From assembly GCA_963707975.1 (NCBI GenBank), contig OY970177.1:682001-746000 (forward strand): 64,000 nt of DNA, read 5' to 3'. The position numbers were made by a program, and so were the translations under genes. Below the pieces are notes generated by a model that made no database searches, was not told the origin of the DNA, and saw nothing but the letters and a program-made list of their open reading frames with translations. This DNA is from CAVVXX01 sp963707975 (GTDB lineage Bacteria > Pseudomonadota > Alphaproteobacteria > Micropepsales > Micropepsaceae). Shown here piece by piece: positions 1-9,237 of this stretch (positions within the stretch are counted from its first letter, which is position 1; every line of letters starts with the position of its first letter).

Positions 1-285
1 ATGCCGGGCGTGCTGGGCGCGGAAGCCTCGCCAAATGAGGAAAGTTTCGAGCAGGGTCTCTTGGAGTACCCCCATTTTACCCGGCCGCAAGTGTTTGAAA
101 ATGTGGAGATTCCGGAAGTTCTCGGTTCCGGCCATCACGCCGAGATCGCCCGCTGGCGCATGGCGCAGGCCGAGATGCTTACCAAGCTCCGCCGGCCCGA
201 TCTCTGGGCCCTCTATGAAAAGCGTACGCGATCCGCTAAGACGCCCGCCTTCCAGGACAAAAGCCCCGAGGGAAAGAAAAAATGA
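1..285 (+). CDS. trmD: tRNA (guanine-37-N1)-methyltransferase, C-terminal part
   Basis: The frame is open from the first base of the window. It encodes the C-terminal 94 residues of TrmD, which methylates G37 of tRNAs carrying a G at position 36. The recognisable part is the run GVLGAEASPNEESF followed by LLEYPHFTRP and the IPEVLGSGHH segment, all typical of the TrmD C-terminal domain. The SAM-binding knot lies outside the window to the left. The stop overlaps the rplS start (ATGA at 282-285), matching the usual trmD-rplS operon. The apparent start at base 1 is internal, so the real start is not visible. Confidence 0.93.
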   Translation: MPGVLGAEASPNEESFEQGLLEYPHFTRPQVFENVEIPEVLGSGHHAEIARWRMAQAEMLTKLRRPDLWALYEKRTRSAKTPAFQDKSPEGKKK

Positions 286-716
286 ATATCCTTGAGACCC
301 TCGAGCAGGAGCAGATGAAGGCCGCCCGCGGCGGCAAGAAGCTGCCCGATTTCCGCCCAGGCGACACGCTGAAGGTGAACGTCAAGGTGGTGGACGTGAC
401 CTTCGACGAGAAGACCAAGCAGAACAAAACGCGCGAGCGCCTGCAGGCGTTCGAAGGCGTGTGCATCGCGCGCGGCGGCGCGGGGCTCAACGAAAGCTTC
501 ACGGTACGGAAAATTTCCTACGGCGAGGGCGTGGAACGCGTGTTCCCGGTTTTCAGCCCGCTGGTCGATTCCATCGAAGTGGTGCGCCGCGGCAAGGTGC
601 GCCGCGCCAAGCTGTATTATTTGCGCGGACGGCGGGGAAAACGCGCTCGCATCGGCGAACGCGCCATGGGCGGCGAAGACATGGGCGAGGCGGAAACCCC
701 GCCTGCGGAATCGTAA
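282..716 (+). CDS. rplS: 50S ribosomal protein L19
   Basis: This 144-residue protein is L19 of the large ribosomal subunit, which sits at the interface with the 30S subunit. The conserved stretches are FRPGDTLKVNVKV near residues 24-36, RLQAFEGVCIARGG near 57-70, and the ending RGKVRRAKLYYLRGRRGKRARI. The acidic tail after residue 130 is longer than in E. coli L19 (115 residues), as is common in alphaproteobacteria. It overlaps trmD by 4 bp, so the two are probably translationally coupled. Confidence 0.97.
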   Translation: MNILETLEQEQMKAARGGKKLPDFRPGDTLKVNVKVVDVTFDEKTKQNKTRERLQAFEGVCIARGGAGLNESFTVRKISYGEGVERVFPVFSPLVDSIEVVRRGKVRRAKLYYLRGRRGKRARIGERAMGGEDMGEAETPPAES

Positions 717-748
717 GCCCTTATCATTCAAGTTTCCAATCGTCATGA

Positions 749-763
749 CCGCCCTCGAGGCGG
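749..763 (+). terminator. Possible weak terminator hairpin after rplS
   Basis: A 5-bp stem CCGCC/GGCGG with a 5-base loop lies 32 bp after the rplS stop. Only a short interrupted T-run follows at 773-778, so termination here is uncertain. Confidence 0.3.
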
Positions 764-844
764 CCATGGCGAGTTTTGGTCTGCTTGCGCAGGCAAATCG
801 CGCGCGCTACGAACATCGGCGTTTTTCACTGAAAGGATTGCGCC

Positions 845-1807
845 ATGCCCCGCAGGAAAATCGCGCTCATCGGCGGCGGCCAGATCGGCGGCACGCTGGC
901 CCATCTCGTTGCGCTGAAGGAGCTCGGCGACGTCGTTCTTTTCGACATCGTCGAGGGCCTGCCCCAGGGCAAGACGCTCGATATCGCTGAGGCCGGGCCC
1001 ATCGAAGGCTATGACGCCAAATTCAAGGGCACCAATGCTTACGCCGACATCGCGGGCGCCGACGTGGTGATCGTGACGGCGGGCGTGGCGCGCAAGCCCG
1101 GCATGAGCCGCGACGATCTGTTGGGCATCAATCTGAAAGTGATGAGTGCGGTGGGCGACGGCATCAGGGCCCATGCGAAAGACGCTTTCATCATCTGCAT
1201 CACCAATCCGCTCGACGCCATGGTGTGGGCGTTGCGGGAATTTTCTGGCGTGCCGCACAACAAAATGGTGGGCATGGCGGGCGTGCTCGATAGCGCGCGC
1301 TTCCGTCATTTCCTGGCCGAAGAAATGAATGTCTCGGTCGAGGATGTTTCTGCTTTCGTGCTGGGGGGCCACGGCGACACCATGGTGCCGATGCCGCGCT
1401 TCTCGACGGTGGCGGGCGTGCCTTTGCCCGAGCTTGTCAAGATGGGCTGGATTGCCCAAGACCGCATCGACAAAATCATCCAGCGCACACGCGATGGCGG
1501 CGCGGAAGTCATTGCGCTCTTGAAAACCGGCTCGGCTTTCTATGCGCCCGCCGAGGCTGCTATCTCGATGGCGGAATCCTATCTCAAGGACAAGAAGCGT
1601 GTGCTGCCCTGCGCCGCGCATCTGACCGGCCAGTACGGCCTCAAGGATATCTATGTCGGCGTGCCGGTGGTGATCGGGGCAGGCGGGGCCGAGCGCGTGG
1701 TCGAGTTGAAACTGACCGACGACGAACGCGCGGCGCTGATGAAATCGGCGGACTCCGTCAAAGGCCTGATCGAAGCCTGCAAAAAGCTAGAGCCCAAGCT
1801 CGCCTGA
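845..1807 (+). CDS. mdh: Malate dehydrogenase
   Basis: This 320-residue NAD-dependent malate dehydrogenase is of the lactate-dehydrogenase-like type found in alphaproteobacteria and converts malate to oxaloacetate. The nucleotide-binding glycine motif IGGGQIGG is at residues 9-16. ITNPLDAMVW lies near residue 120, and VLGGHGDTMVPM, with the catalytic histidine, near residue 175. It opens the TCA block that continues with sucCDAB-lpdA. Its stop overlaps the start of the next gene by one base (TGATG at 1805-1809). An AAAGGA ribosome-binding site lies about 8 bases before the ATG. Confidence 0.97.
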   Translation: MPRRKIALIGGGQIGGTLAHLVALKELGDVVLFDIVEGLPQGKTLDIAEAGPIEGYDAKFKGTNAYADIAGADVVIVTAGVARKPGMSRDDLLGINLKVMSAVGDGIRAHAKDAFIICITNPLDAMVWALREFSGVPHNKMVGMAGVLDSARFRHFLAEEMNVSVEDVSAFVLGGHGDTMVPMPRFSTVAGVPLPELVKMGWIAQDRIDKIIQRTRDGGAEVIALLKTGSAFYAPAEAAISMAESYLKDKKRVLPCAAHLTGQYGLKDIYVGVPVVIGAGGAERVVELKLTDDERAALMKSADSVKGLIEACKKLEPKLA

Positions 1808-2931
1808 TGCGCGTAGTCCCGCGCCTGGAAACCGAGCGCTTGATTTTGCGCGAATGGCGCGCGGGCGATTTCGAATGGTTCGCGAAGCTTGCGGCCGACG
1901 CGGAAGTGCGCCGCTTCATCGGCGGCGTGCAGAACCGCACCGACGCCTGGCGCACCTTCGCCGCCACCATCGGCCATTGGTATCTGCGCGGCCACGGCTT
2001 CTGGGCGGTGGAGCGCAAATCGGATGGCGCGCTCATTGGCGGCCTAGGCGTCCTCCGGCACGAGACCTGGCCGGGGCTGGAAGTGGGCTGGCAATTGGCC
2101 CGCGAATATTGGGGCCATGGCTATGCCACCGAAGGGGCGCGCGCGGCGCAGGACTGGGCCTTCGCCACGCAGCCGGTGGACACGATCATTTCCTGTGTCG
2201 ATCCCGAAAACGTCGCCTCGCAGCGCGTGACGGCGCGCCTTGGCAATGTGAAGGGCCGGCGGCACACGATCACGATGGGCGGAACAAGCCACGAGGTCGA
2301 CATCTGGGAGCTGACGCGGCCCGAATGGCAAAAGGCGGGACGAACCGCGCCCAGAACGCATGGTTCAACCGAACTGCCGTCGATCCCTCACATCGAAACC
2401 GAGCGTCTCGTCTTGCGCTCCTGGAAACACGAAGACATCGCCCCCGCTATCGCCTTCATGGCCGACGCCGACGTCACGCGCTACACGGTGGGCGCGCCGC
2501 AAGCGCCGCTCGACGCCTGGCGCGGGCTTGCCACCATTGCCGGCCACTGGTTCCTGCGCGGCTACGGCTTCTGGGCGGTGGAACGCAAAAAGGATCGCGC
2601 CTTCATCGGCCGCATCGGCGTGTGGAATCCGGAAGGCTGGCCCGGCATGGAAGTGGGCTGGACTTTGGGCCGCCCATGTTGGGGCAAGGGCTATGCCAGC
2701 GAAGCCGCGCGCGCCTCGATGGATTACGCCTTCATGACGCAGCCCATCGAAAAACTCCTCTCCGTCATCCATGTCGAGAACGAACCTTCCAAAAATGTGG
2801 CCAGGCGCATCGGCGAAACGCCGGGCCGCCGTCAGGACCTCACCTGGGGCGGCAGAACCTTTCCAGTCGAGGTCTGGGAAATCAGCCGCGAACGCTGGCT
2901 CGAGCAGCGCGGCGGGCGCCACCAGGCTTAA
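1807..2931 (+). CDS. Tandem double GNAT-family N-acetyltransferase
   Basis: The 374-residue protein consists of two GNAT acetyltransferase domains of the RimJ/RimL type, roughly residues 1-175 and 190-370. Each repeat starts with an ETERL(I/V)LR motif and contains a GHW(Y/F)LRG(H/Y)GFWAVERK block, a WPG(L/M)EVGW segment and the acetyl-CoA loop GHGYATE or GKGYASE. The halves are clearly paralogous, so the gene arose by internal duplication. The substrate is unknown. RimJ/RimL relatives acetylate protein N-termini or small amines. It overlaps mdh by one base, so it is probably translated from the mdh mRNA. Confidence 0.88.
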   Translation: MRVVPRLETERLILREWRAGDFEWFAKLAADAEVRRFIGGVQNRTDAWRTFAATIGHWYLRGHGFWAVERKSDGALIGGLGVLRHETWPGLEVGWQLAREYWGHGYATEGARAAQDWAFATQPVDTIISCVDPENVASQRVTARLGNVKGRRHTITMGGTSHEVDIWELTRPEWQKAGRTAPRTHGSTELPSIPHIETERLVLRSWKHEDIAPAIAFMADADVTRYTVGAPQAPLDAWRGLATIAGHWFLRGYGFWAVERKKDRAFIGRIGVWNPEGWPGMEVGWTLGRPCWGKGYASEAARASMDYAFMTQPIEKLLSVIHVENEPSKNVARRIGETPGRRQDLTWGGRTFPVEVWEISRERWLEQRGGRHQA

Positions 2932-2999
2932 GCCGCGCGGCCCGCGTGGTCTTTGCGCGCGCTCCCGCATAAGATCGCGCGAGGGTTTGAGGGAATCAC

Positions 3000-3413
3000 A
3001 TGACCTGGATGCTGATTGCGGCGATCCTTGTCGCCGGCACGATTGCGAGCTTTACCGACTGGCTGTTCATGGGCATGCTGTTTCACAGCCGCTATCTCAA
3101 ATATCCCGAAGTGTGGTGGCCGGGCATCCGCGAGAAAGGCGATCGACGCGCAATCATCATTTCCTGCGTGATCGGTTACCTGACGGCCGCCGGCGTGGTC
3201 GAGTTGTGCGCGGTGACGGGTTCGAACGACATCAAGAGCGCGCTTGTGGTTTCCGCCCTTGCCTGGCTCGCTGGGCCCCTTGTCGTCGTCGTCACCAACG
3301 GCTTCTGGATGAAGACCGATGTGATAATCACCATCATGCATGCGATCGGCTATCTCGTGCGCATGCTGGTTGCGGGCCTTGCGGCGGCGCTCGCCTTGCA
3401 GTGGTCTGCCTAA
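3000..3413 (+). CDS. Small four-helix membrane protein, DUF1761-like
   Basis: This 137-residue protein is mostly hydrophobic, with about four predicted membrane helices: residues 3-25, about 50-72, 78-98 and 108-132. The pattern of an N-terminal helix with SFTDWLFMGMLF, followed by a charged loop with the WWPGIR run, resembles the DUF1761 family, whose function is unknown. A GAGGGA ribosome-binding site precedes the ATG. It lies between the GNAT gene and sucC, and I see no reason to link it to the TCA cycle beyond position. Confidence 0.7.
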   Translation: MTWMLIAAILVAGTIASFTDWLFMGMLFHSRYLKYPEVWWPGIREKGDRRAIIISCVIGYLTAAGVVELCAVTGSNDIKSALVVSALAWLAGPLVVVVTNGFWMKTDVIITIMHAIGYLVRMLVAGLAAALALQWSA

Positions 3414-3423
3414 AGCCCCACGC

Positions 3424-3451
3424 TTGATGCCGCGCGCTCGGCTGCTATAAG
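3424..3451 (+). promoter_or_regulatory. Candidate sigma-70 promoter for sucC
   Basis: TTGATG (3424-3429) and TATAAG (3446-3451) are separated by 16 bp, and the -10 ends about 40 bp before the sucC start. It is the best -35/-10 pair in the short gap between the DUF1761-like gene and sucC. Confidence 0.45.
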
Positions 3452-3492
3452 TCGCGGCGGCTTTTTTCCCGCGCCCCTCCAAGGTTGCCCGC

Positions 3493-4662
3493 ATGAACAT
3501 CCACGAGTATCAGGCGAAGGAAGTTCTGCGCGGCTTTGGCGTGCCAGTGCCGCGTGGGTTGCCCGCTTTCAGCGTAGATGAAGCCCTCGAAGCCGCCCAA
3601 AAACTGGGTGGGTCACGATGGGTTGTTAAAGCGCAAATCCATGCCGGCGGGCGGGGCAAAGCGGGCGGCGTGAAGCTGGTGAACTCGCTTGCCGAAGTGA
3701 AAAGTGAAGCAAGCCGCATGCTGGGCATGACGCTAATCACCCACCAGACCGGCCCACAGGGCCGCGTGGTGCACCGGCTTTACATCGAGGAAGCTTCCGA
3801 TATCGCGCGCGAACTGTATCTTTCGGCGCTGGTGGACCGCGCCGTGGGCCGCGTGGCCTTCATCGCCTCCACCGCTGGCGGCGTCGACATCGAAGAGGTC
3901 GCAAAAACAACGCCCGGCAAAATCGTCACCTTCCGCATCGATCCGGCCGAAGGCTACAGCTCCTTTATCGGGCGCGATGTGGCGGCGGCGCTCATGCTCG
4001 CAGGCGAACAGGCCAAGCAATGCAACGTGCTGATCGAGCGCCTGTACAAGGCCTTCGTCGCCAAGGACATGAGTCTGCTTGAAATCAATCCGCTGGTGGT
4101 GACCAAGGGGGGCCAGGTGCTCTGCCTCGACGCCAAGATCAATTTCGACGACAACGCGCTCTTTCGCCATTCCGATGTGGCTGCGCTCGACGACCCCGAT
4201 GAAGAGGACCCCACCGAACGCGAGGCCGCGAAATACGAACTCTCCTATGTGAAGCTCGACGGTTCCATCGGTTGCATGGTGAATGGCGCGGGCCTTGCCA
4301 TGGCCACCATGGACATCATCAAGCTTTACGGCATGGAGCCCGCGAATTTTCTCGATGTCGGCGGCGGCGCCTCGAAAGAAAAAGTCACGGCCGCGTTCAA
4401 GATCATCGTTTCCGATCCGAACGTGAAAGGCATTCTGGTCAATATTTTCGGCGGCATCATGAAATGCGACATCATCGCCGAAGGCATCGTGGCGGCCGCG
4501 AAGGAAGTGGGGCTTTCTGTTCCTCTCGTCGTCCGCCTGGAAGGCACCAATGTGGAGCAGGGAAAAGAAATCCTTGCCAAATCGGGCCTGCCGATCATTT
4601 CCGCCAATGATCTCGCCGACGCCGCGCAGAAAATAGTCAGAGCGGTGAAAGGAAAAACATGA
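3493..4662 (+). CDS. sucC: Succinyl-CoA synthetase, beta subunit (ADP-forming)
   Basis: SucC is the 389-residue beta subunit of succinyl-CoA synthetase, which couples cleavage of succinyl-CoA to ATP or GTP formation. It begins with MNIHEYQAKEVL, the usual ATP-grasp start. QIHAGGRGKAGGVK lies near residues 47-60, the Mg/nucleotide-binding EINPLVVT motif near 195, and the C-terminal ligase domain carries DVGGGASKEKV and NIFGGIMKCDIIAEG. It is full length for the family. Its alpha partner sucD is not adjacent: a membrane protease gene overlapping the sucC stop (ATGA, 4659-4662) lies between them. Confidence 0.97.
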   Translation: MNIHEYQAKEVLRGFGVPVPRGLPAFSVDEALEAAQKLGGSRWVVKAQIHAGGRGKAGGVKLVNSLAEVKSEASRMLGMTLITHQTGPQGRVVHRLYIEEASDIARELYLSALVDRAVGRVAFIASTAGGVDIEEVAKTTPGKIVTFRIDPAEGYSSFIGRDVAAALMLAGEQAKQCNVLIERLYKAFVAKDMSLLEINPLVVTKGGQVLCLDAKINFDDNALFRHSDVAALDDPDEEDPTEREAAKYELSYVKLDGSIGCMVNGAGLAMATMDIIKLYGMEPANFLDVGGGASKEKVTAAFKIIVSDPNVKGILVNIFGGIMKCDIIAEGIVAAAKEVGLSVPLVVRLEGTNVEQGKEILAKSGLPIISANDLADAAQKIVRAVKGKT

Positions 4663-5345
4663 CCTCGGATTCGCCCGCCAAGCCGGGTTTTGATGACCGT
4701 TTTGCCACAGCGCTTCGCGGCTTTGGCCCCGTCGGCATCTTTACATTTCTTCTCATTTGCGCGGGCGCTGTGATTGGCCCTCCGGTTTCGGCCGGGCTCG
4801 GGCTCATCTGGCTGTGGCTTTCGCGCACGCCGCTAAAGGAATTGGGCATGGCGCGCCCCAAAAGCTGGGCCACGACCATTATCGGCGGGATCGTCCTTGG
4901 TATCGCGCTCAAATTGGTGATGAAGGCCGTTGTGCTGCCGCTGATGGGCGCGGATCCCGTCAACCACACCTTCCATTATCTTGCACACAATGGGCCAGCC
5001 GCACTCAGTTTCGCGGCCTACGCGATTTACGGTGCGGGCTTTTCCGAGGAATTTCTTTTCCGCGGCTATCTGTTCGAGCGGCTGGGCAAGCTCTTCGGGC
5101 CAGGCACGCTTGCCATTATAACCATCATTATCATGACGTCTGGTATTTTTGGTTTGGCGCATTTCCAGCAGGGGACGTTCGGCGTCGCCAATGCGCTGAT
5201 AGTGGGATTGTTTTCCGCCACCATCTTCGCGGCCACGCGCAATTTGTGGTTCCTGATGTTCATGCACGCAGCCTTCGACCTAGGTGCGCTCGCCATGATC
5301 TATTACGACGCCGAGCCGCAAATCGCCCATCTCGTGTTCAAGTAA
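4659..5345 (+). CDS. CPBP-family intramembrane metalloprotease
   Basis: This 228-residue integral membrane protein has the CPBP (Abi, Rce1-like) motifs. These are GFSEEFLFRGYLFERL near residue 130 (the EExxxR box), a second block GLAHFQQG near 165 with the conserved histidine, and a third, FLMFMHAAFDLG near 205, with another histidine. About six hydrophobic segments surround them. Bacterial members are linked to peptide processing or self-immunity, and the target here is unknown. The start overlaps the sucC stop by 4 bp and the stop lies 4 bp before sucD, so it must be on the same transcript. Its position between two subunits of one enzyme is odd. Confidence 0.87.
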   Translation: MTSDSPAKPGFDDRFATALRGFGPVGIFTFLLICAGAVIGPPVSAGLGLIWLWLSRTPLKELGMARPKSWATTIIGGIVLGIALKLVMKAVVLPLMGADPVNHTFHYLAHNGPAALSFAAYAIYGAGFSEEFLFRGYLFERLGKLFGPGTLAIITIIIMTSGIFGLAHFQQGTFGVANALIVGLFSATIFAATRNLWFLMFMHAAFDLGALAMIYYDAEPQIAHLVFK

Positions 5346-5349
5346 CGCC

Positions 5350-6228
5350 ATGTCCATCCTTGTCGACAAGAACACGCGCGTCATCTGCCAGGGCATCACC
5401 GGCGCCCAGGGCACCTTCCATACACAGCAGGCGATCGCCTATGGCACAAAGATGGTGGGGGGCGTCAGCCCCGGCAAAGGCGGGCAAACGCATCTGGGCC
5501 TTCCCGTTTTCGAAACGGTGCGCGAGGCCAAGGAAAAAACTTCCGCCGGCGCCAGCGTAATCTATGTGCCTCCGGCCTTCGCCGCCGACGCCATATTGGA
5601 AGCCATCGACGCCGAAATCCCTCTTGTCGTCTGCATCACCGAAGGCATTCCGGTGCTCGACATGGTCAAGGTGAAGCGGGCGCTGATGGATTCGAAGACG
5701 CGCCTCATCGGCCCCAATTGCCCAGGCGTAATCACGCCCGGCGAATGCAAGATCGGCATCATGCCGGGGCATATTCACCGGCGCGGCAAAGTCGGCATCG
5801 TCTCGCGCTCGGGCACGCTCACTTACGAAGCGGTGTGGCAAACCACCGCCGCGGGGCTTGGCCAGTCCACCTGCGTCGGCATTGGCGGCGATCCCGTGAA
5901 GGGCACCGAATTCATCGACGTGCTGGAGATGTTCCTGGCCGACGCCGAGACGCAAGCCATCATCATGATCGGCGAGATCGGCGGCACGGGAGAAGAAGAC
6001 GCGGCCGATTTTCTCAATCGTTCGAAAGTGAAAAAGCCGGTGGTTGGCTTCGTGGCAGGCCTGACCGCCCCGCCCGGCCGCCGCATGGGGCACGCGGGCG
6101 CCATCATTTCGGGCGGCAAGGGGGGCGCGCAATCGAAGATCGGAGCCATGACGGCAGCGGGGATAAAGGTGTCGCCCAATCCGGCGGCTTTGGGCACCAC
6201 CATGGCCGCGCTGCTGGCGGGCAAATAG
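5350..6228 (+). CDS. sucD: Succinyl-CoA synthetase, alpha subunit
   Basis: SucD (292 residues) binds CoA and carries the phosphohistidine of succinyl-CoA synthetase. The CoA-binding Rossmann domain starts at MSILVDKNTRVICQGITG. GKGGQTHLGLPVF is near residue 38 and GPNCPGVITP near 120. The phosphorylated histidine lies in GHAGAIISGGKGG near residue 250. Length and motifs are normal. It is the partner of the sucC product. Confidence 0.97.
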   Translation: MSILVDKNTRVICQGITGAQGTFHTQQAIAYGTKMVGGVSPGKGGQTHLGLPVFETVREAKEKTSAGASVIYVPPAFAADAILEAIDAEIPLVVCITEGIPVLDMVKVKRALMDSKTRLIGPNCPGVITPGECKIGIMPGHIHRRGKVGIVSRSGTLTYEAVWQTTAAGLGQSTCVGIGGDPVKGTEFIDVLEMFLADAETQAIIMIGEIGGTGEEDAADFLNRSKVKKPVVGFVAGLTAPPGRRMGHAGAIISGGKGGAQSKIGAMTAAGIKVSPNPAALGTTMAALLAGK

Positions 6229-6306
6229 CCTTACAAAAACTTGGTTTGAGCGCGGGTACACACCATATTAAGAAGGCGGTCCGCAAGTTTGCCCGCACGA
6301 GTTGAC

Positions 6307-9228
6307 ATGACGACAGAATCCAAACTGAACCCGGCCGATGGCGGAAACCTGAAACAGGTTCTGGAAGCGACCTCGTTTTTGTCAGGCGCCAACGCCAAAT
6401 TCATCGAAAGCCTCTACCGCCAATACCTGGAAAGCCCCGAAGCGGTCGATCCCGAGTGGCGCGAGTTTTTCGCAGCCCTTCACGAAAGCAAACTCACGCC
6501 AACGCAATTGGGCCGCGGGCCCGCATGGGCGCGCGATGCCAAGTTCGAGCTCGAAAACGGCGAGTTGGTGAGCGCGCTCACCGGCGCGTGGGCTGCGCAA
6601 GGTGCGGCGGCCTCGCCCGAATCCGCGCGCGCGGCCGCGCTCGATTCCATTCACCTGGTGCGCCTTATCCGCACCTACCGCACGCTGGGGCACCTCGAAG
6701 CCAATCTCGATCCGCTGCATCTGGAAGAAAAAAAGCCCATCCCGCAATTGCAGCCTTCGTTCTATGGCCTCGGCGAGGCCGACATGGAGCGGCCCATCGC
6801 GCTCGACGGCGTGCTGGGCCTGGAACAGGCGACCCCGCGCGAGACGCTACAAATCCTCCGCCGCACCTATTGCGGCACCATCGGTTATGAATACATGCAC
6901 ATCACCGATCCCGAACAGCGCGACTGGATCCAGCGCCGCATCGAGGGTTGGGAACCGGGCACCCATTTCACGCCCGAGGGCAAGAAGGCGATCCTCAACA
7001 AGCTGATCGAGGCGGATGAATTCGAAAAATTCTGCGCGGTGAAATTCGTCGGCACCAAGCGCTTCGGGCTCGATGGCGGCGAAGCCATGATCCCGGCGCT
7101 GGAGCAGATCATCAAGCGCGGTGGCCATTTGGGCGTGAAGGAAATCGTGCTCGGCATGTCGCATCGCGGCCGGCTGAACGTACTCACCAACGTGATGGCC
7201 AAGCCCTATCACCAGATCTTCCACGAATTCCATGGTGGCTCATCGCAGCCCTCGGACGTGCAGGGCTCGGGCGACGTCAAATATCATCTTGGCGCCTCGT
7301 CCGACCGCGAGTTCGACGGCTACCCGCGTGCATCTTTCGCTCACCGCCAACCCATCGCATCTGGAAGCGTCCGATCCCGTGGTGCTGGGCAAGGCGCGCG
7401 CCAAGCAGGCGCAGCTCGACGACAAGCAGACGCGCGCCTCGGTGCTGCCGCTGCTGTTGCATGGCGACGCCGCGTTCGCAGGCCAGGGCGTGGTGGCGGA
7501 ATGCTTCGCCATGTCGGGAACCAAGGGCTTCCGCACCGGCGGCACCATCCATTTCATCGTCAACAACCAGATCGGCTTCACCACCGCGCCGATCTTATGC
7601 GCGTTCCTCGCCGTACCCGTCGGATGTCGCGCTTATGGTGCAGGCGCCCATCTTCCACGTGAACGGTGACGATCCCGAAGCCGTTGTGCATTGCGCGCGC
7701 ATCGCGACCGAGTTCCGCCAGCTGTTCCACAAGGACGTGGTGCATCGACATGTTCTGCTATCGCCGCTTCGGTCACAACGAAGTGGACGAGCCTTCCTTC
7801 ACCCAGCCCCTGATGTATCGCGCGATAAAAGATCACGAGACGACGCTTACGATTTACGCCCAGCAATTGATCGGCGAAGGCGTGATCAGCGAAACCGAAT
7901 TCCATGCGATGGTGGACGCATTCAAGAAACGCCTCGACCAGGAATTGGACGCGGCAGACGCGCTTCACCCCAACAAGGCCGACTGGCTGGATGGCCGCTG
8001 GACCGGATTTGAAACAGCGCCGGCCGGCGACCGGCGCGGCACGACGGCGGTGGAGAATAAACTGCTTCAGGAAGTCGGCCGCGCGCTCACGTCCACGCCG
8101 GAAGGATTTCATCTTCACCGCACTCTGGAACGCCTGCTCGCCGCCAAGGCAAAGATGTTCGAAACCGACGAGGGTATCGACTGGGCGACTGCCGAGGCGC
8201 TCGCTTTCGGCACGCTGCTCACGGAAGGCTATCCTGTGCGCCTGTCGGGCCAGGATTCGGTGCGCGGCACGTTTTCGCAGCGCCACGCGGCGTTGATCGA
8301 TCAGGAAAACGAAGACCGTTACGTGCCGCTCAATCATATCAATGCGACACAGGCGGAATTCGAGGCGATCGACTCGCTGCTTTCGGAAAATGCGGTGCTG
8401 GGCTTCGAATATGGCTATTCCCTCGCCGAACCCAAGGCGCTGGTGCTGTGGGAGGGGCAGTTCGGCGATTTCGCCAATGGCGCCCAGGTGGTGATCGATC
8501 AGTTCATCGCTTCGGGCGAGATGAAATGGCTGCGCATGTCGGGCCTCGTGCTGCTCTTGCCCCACGGTTACGAAGGCCAGGGGCCGGAGCATTCCTCTGC
8601 CAGGCTCGAGCGTTTCCTGCAGCTTTGCGCCGAAGACAACATGCAGGTGGCTAACTGCACGACGCCCGCCAATTACTTCCACATCCTGCGCCGCCAGATG
8701 CACCGCTCGTTCCGCAAGCCGCTCGTGCTGATGACGCCGAAATCGCTGCTCCGCAACAAGCGCTGCATATCCAGGCTCGCCGATATGGCGCCCGGCTCTT
8801 CATTCCACCGCGTGCTCTGGGATGACGCGCAAAATACCGGCCAGCTTGCGGCCGACGCCGAGATCAGGCGCGTGGTGCTCTGCACTGGCAAGGTTTATTA
8901 CGATTTGTTCGAAGAGCGCGAGAAGCGAGCTGAAAAACGCATCCAGCTCTTGCGCGTGGAACAGCTTTATCCTTTCCCATCGGCTGCGCTTTCGGAAGAA
9001 CTTAGGCGTTTTCCCAAGGCCGAGATCGTCTGGTGCCAAGAAGAGCCAGAGAACCAAGGCGCATGGACTTTCATAAGCCCGCGTCTCGAAATGGTGCTCA
9101 CGAAAATCGGCCGGAAAGACCGCCCGCGTTATGTGGGACGGCCAGAAGGCGCCTCACCCGCTAGCGGCCTGATGAGCCAGCACCTGGCCGAACTCAAGAC
9201 GTTTCTCAACAAGGCGCTGACACTGTAA
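6307..9228 (+). pseudogene. sucA: 2-oxoglutarate dehydrogenase E1, broken by three +1 shifts
   Basis: The locus encodes the thiamine-diphosphate E1 component of 2-oxoglutarate dehydrogenase (about 970 residues), but no single frame covers it. Frame 1 runs from MTTESKLNPADGG to SSDREFDG. One extra base near 7321 moves it to frame 2 (RVHLSLTANPSHLE, then VNNQIGFTTAP). Another in 7592-7595 moves it to frame 3 (YARSSPYPSDVALMVQ, then HVNGDDPEAV). A third near 7743 returns it to frame 1 (IDMFCYRRFGHNEVDEPSF) until the stop. The three insertions sum to a codon, and no conserved block is missing. The gene is essential for an intact TCA cycle and sits next to intact sucB and lpdA, so sequence error is the likeliest cause. 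The start at 6307 (ATGACGACAGAA) is preferred to the one six codons upstream. Confidence 0.9.
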
Positions 9229-9237
9229 AAGGCCGTC

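Noticed and set aside
213..767. Minus-strand open frame opposite rplS
   Set aside because: It is a high-GC shadow of rplS with no recognisable motif, and many similar long antisense frames lie opposite other genes, such as mdh, sucA and alaS.
7232..7669. A separate 145-residue protein within sucA
   Set aside because: Its sequence (HLSLTANPSHLE, NNQIGFTT) is the middle of 2-oxoglutarate dehydrogenase E1; it is a frame fragment.
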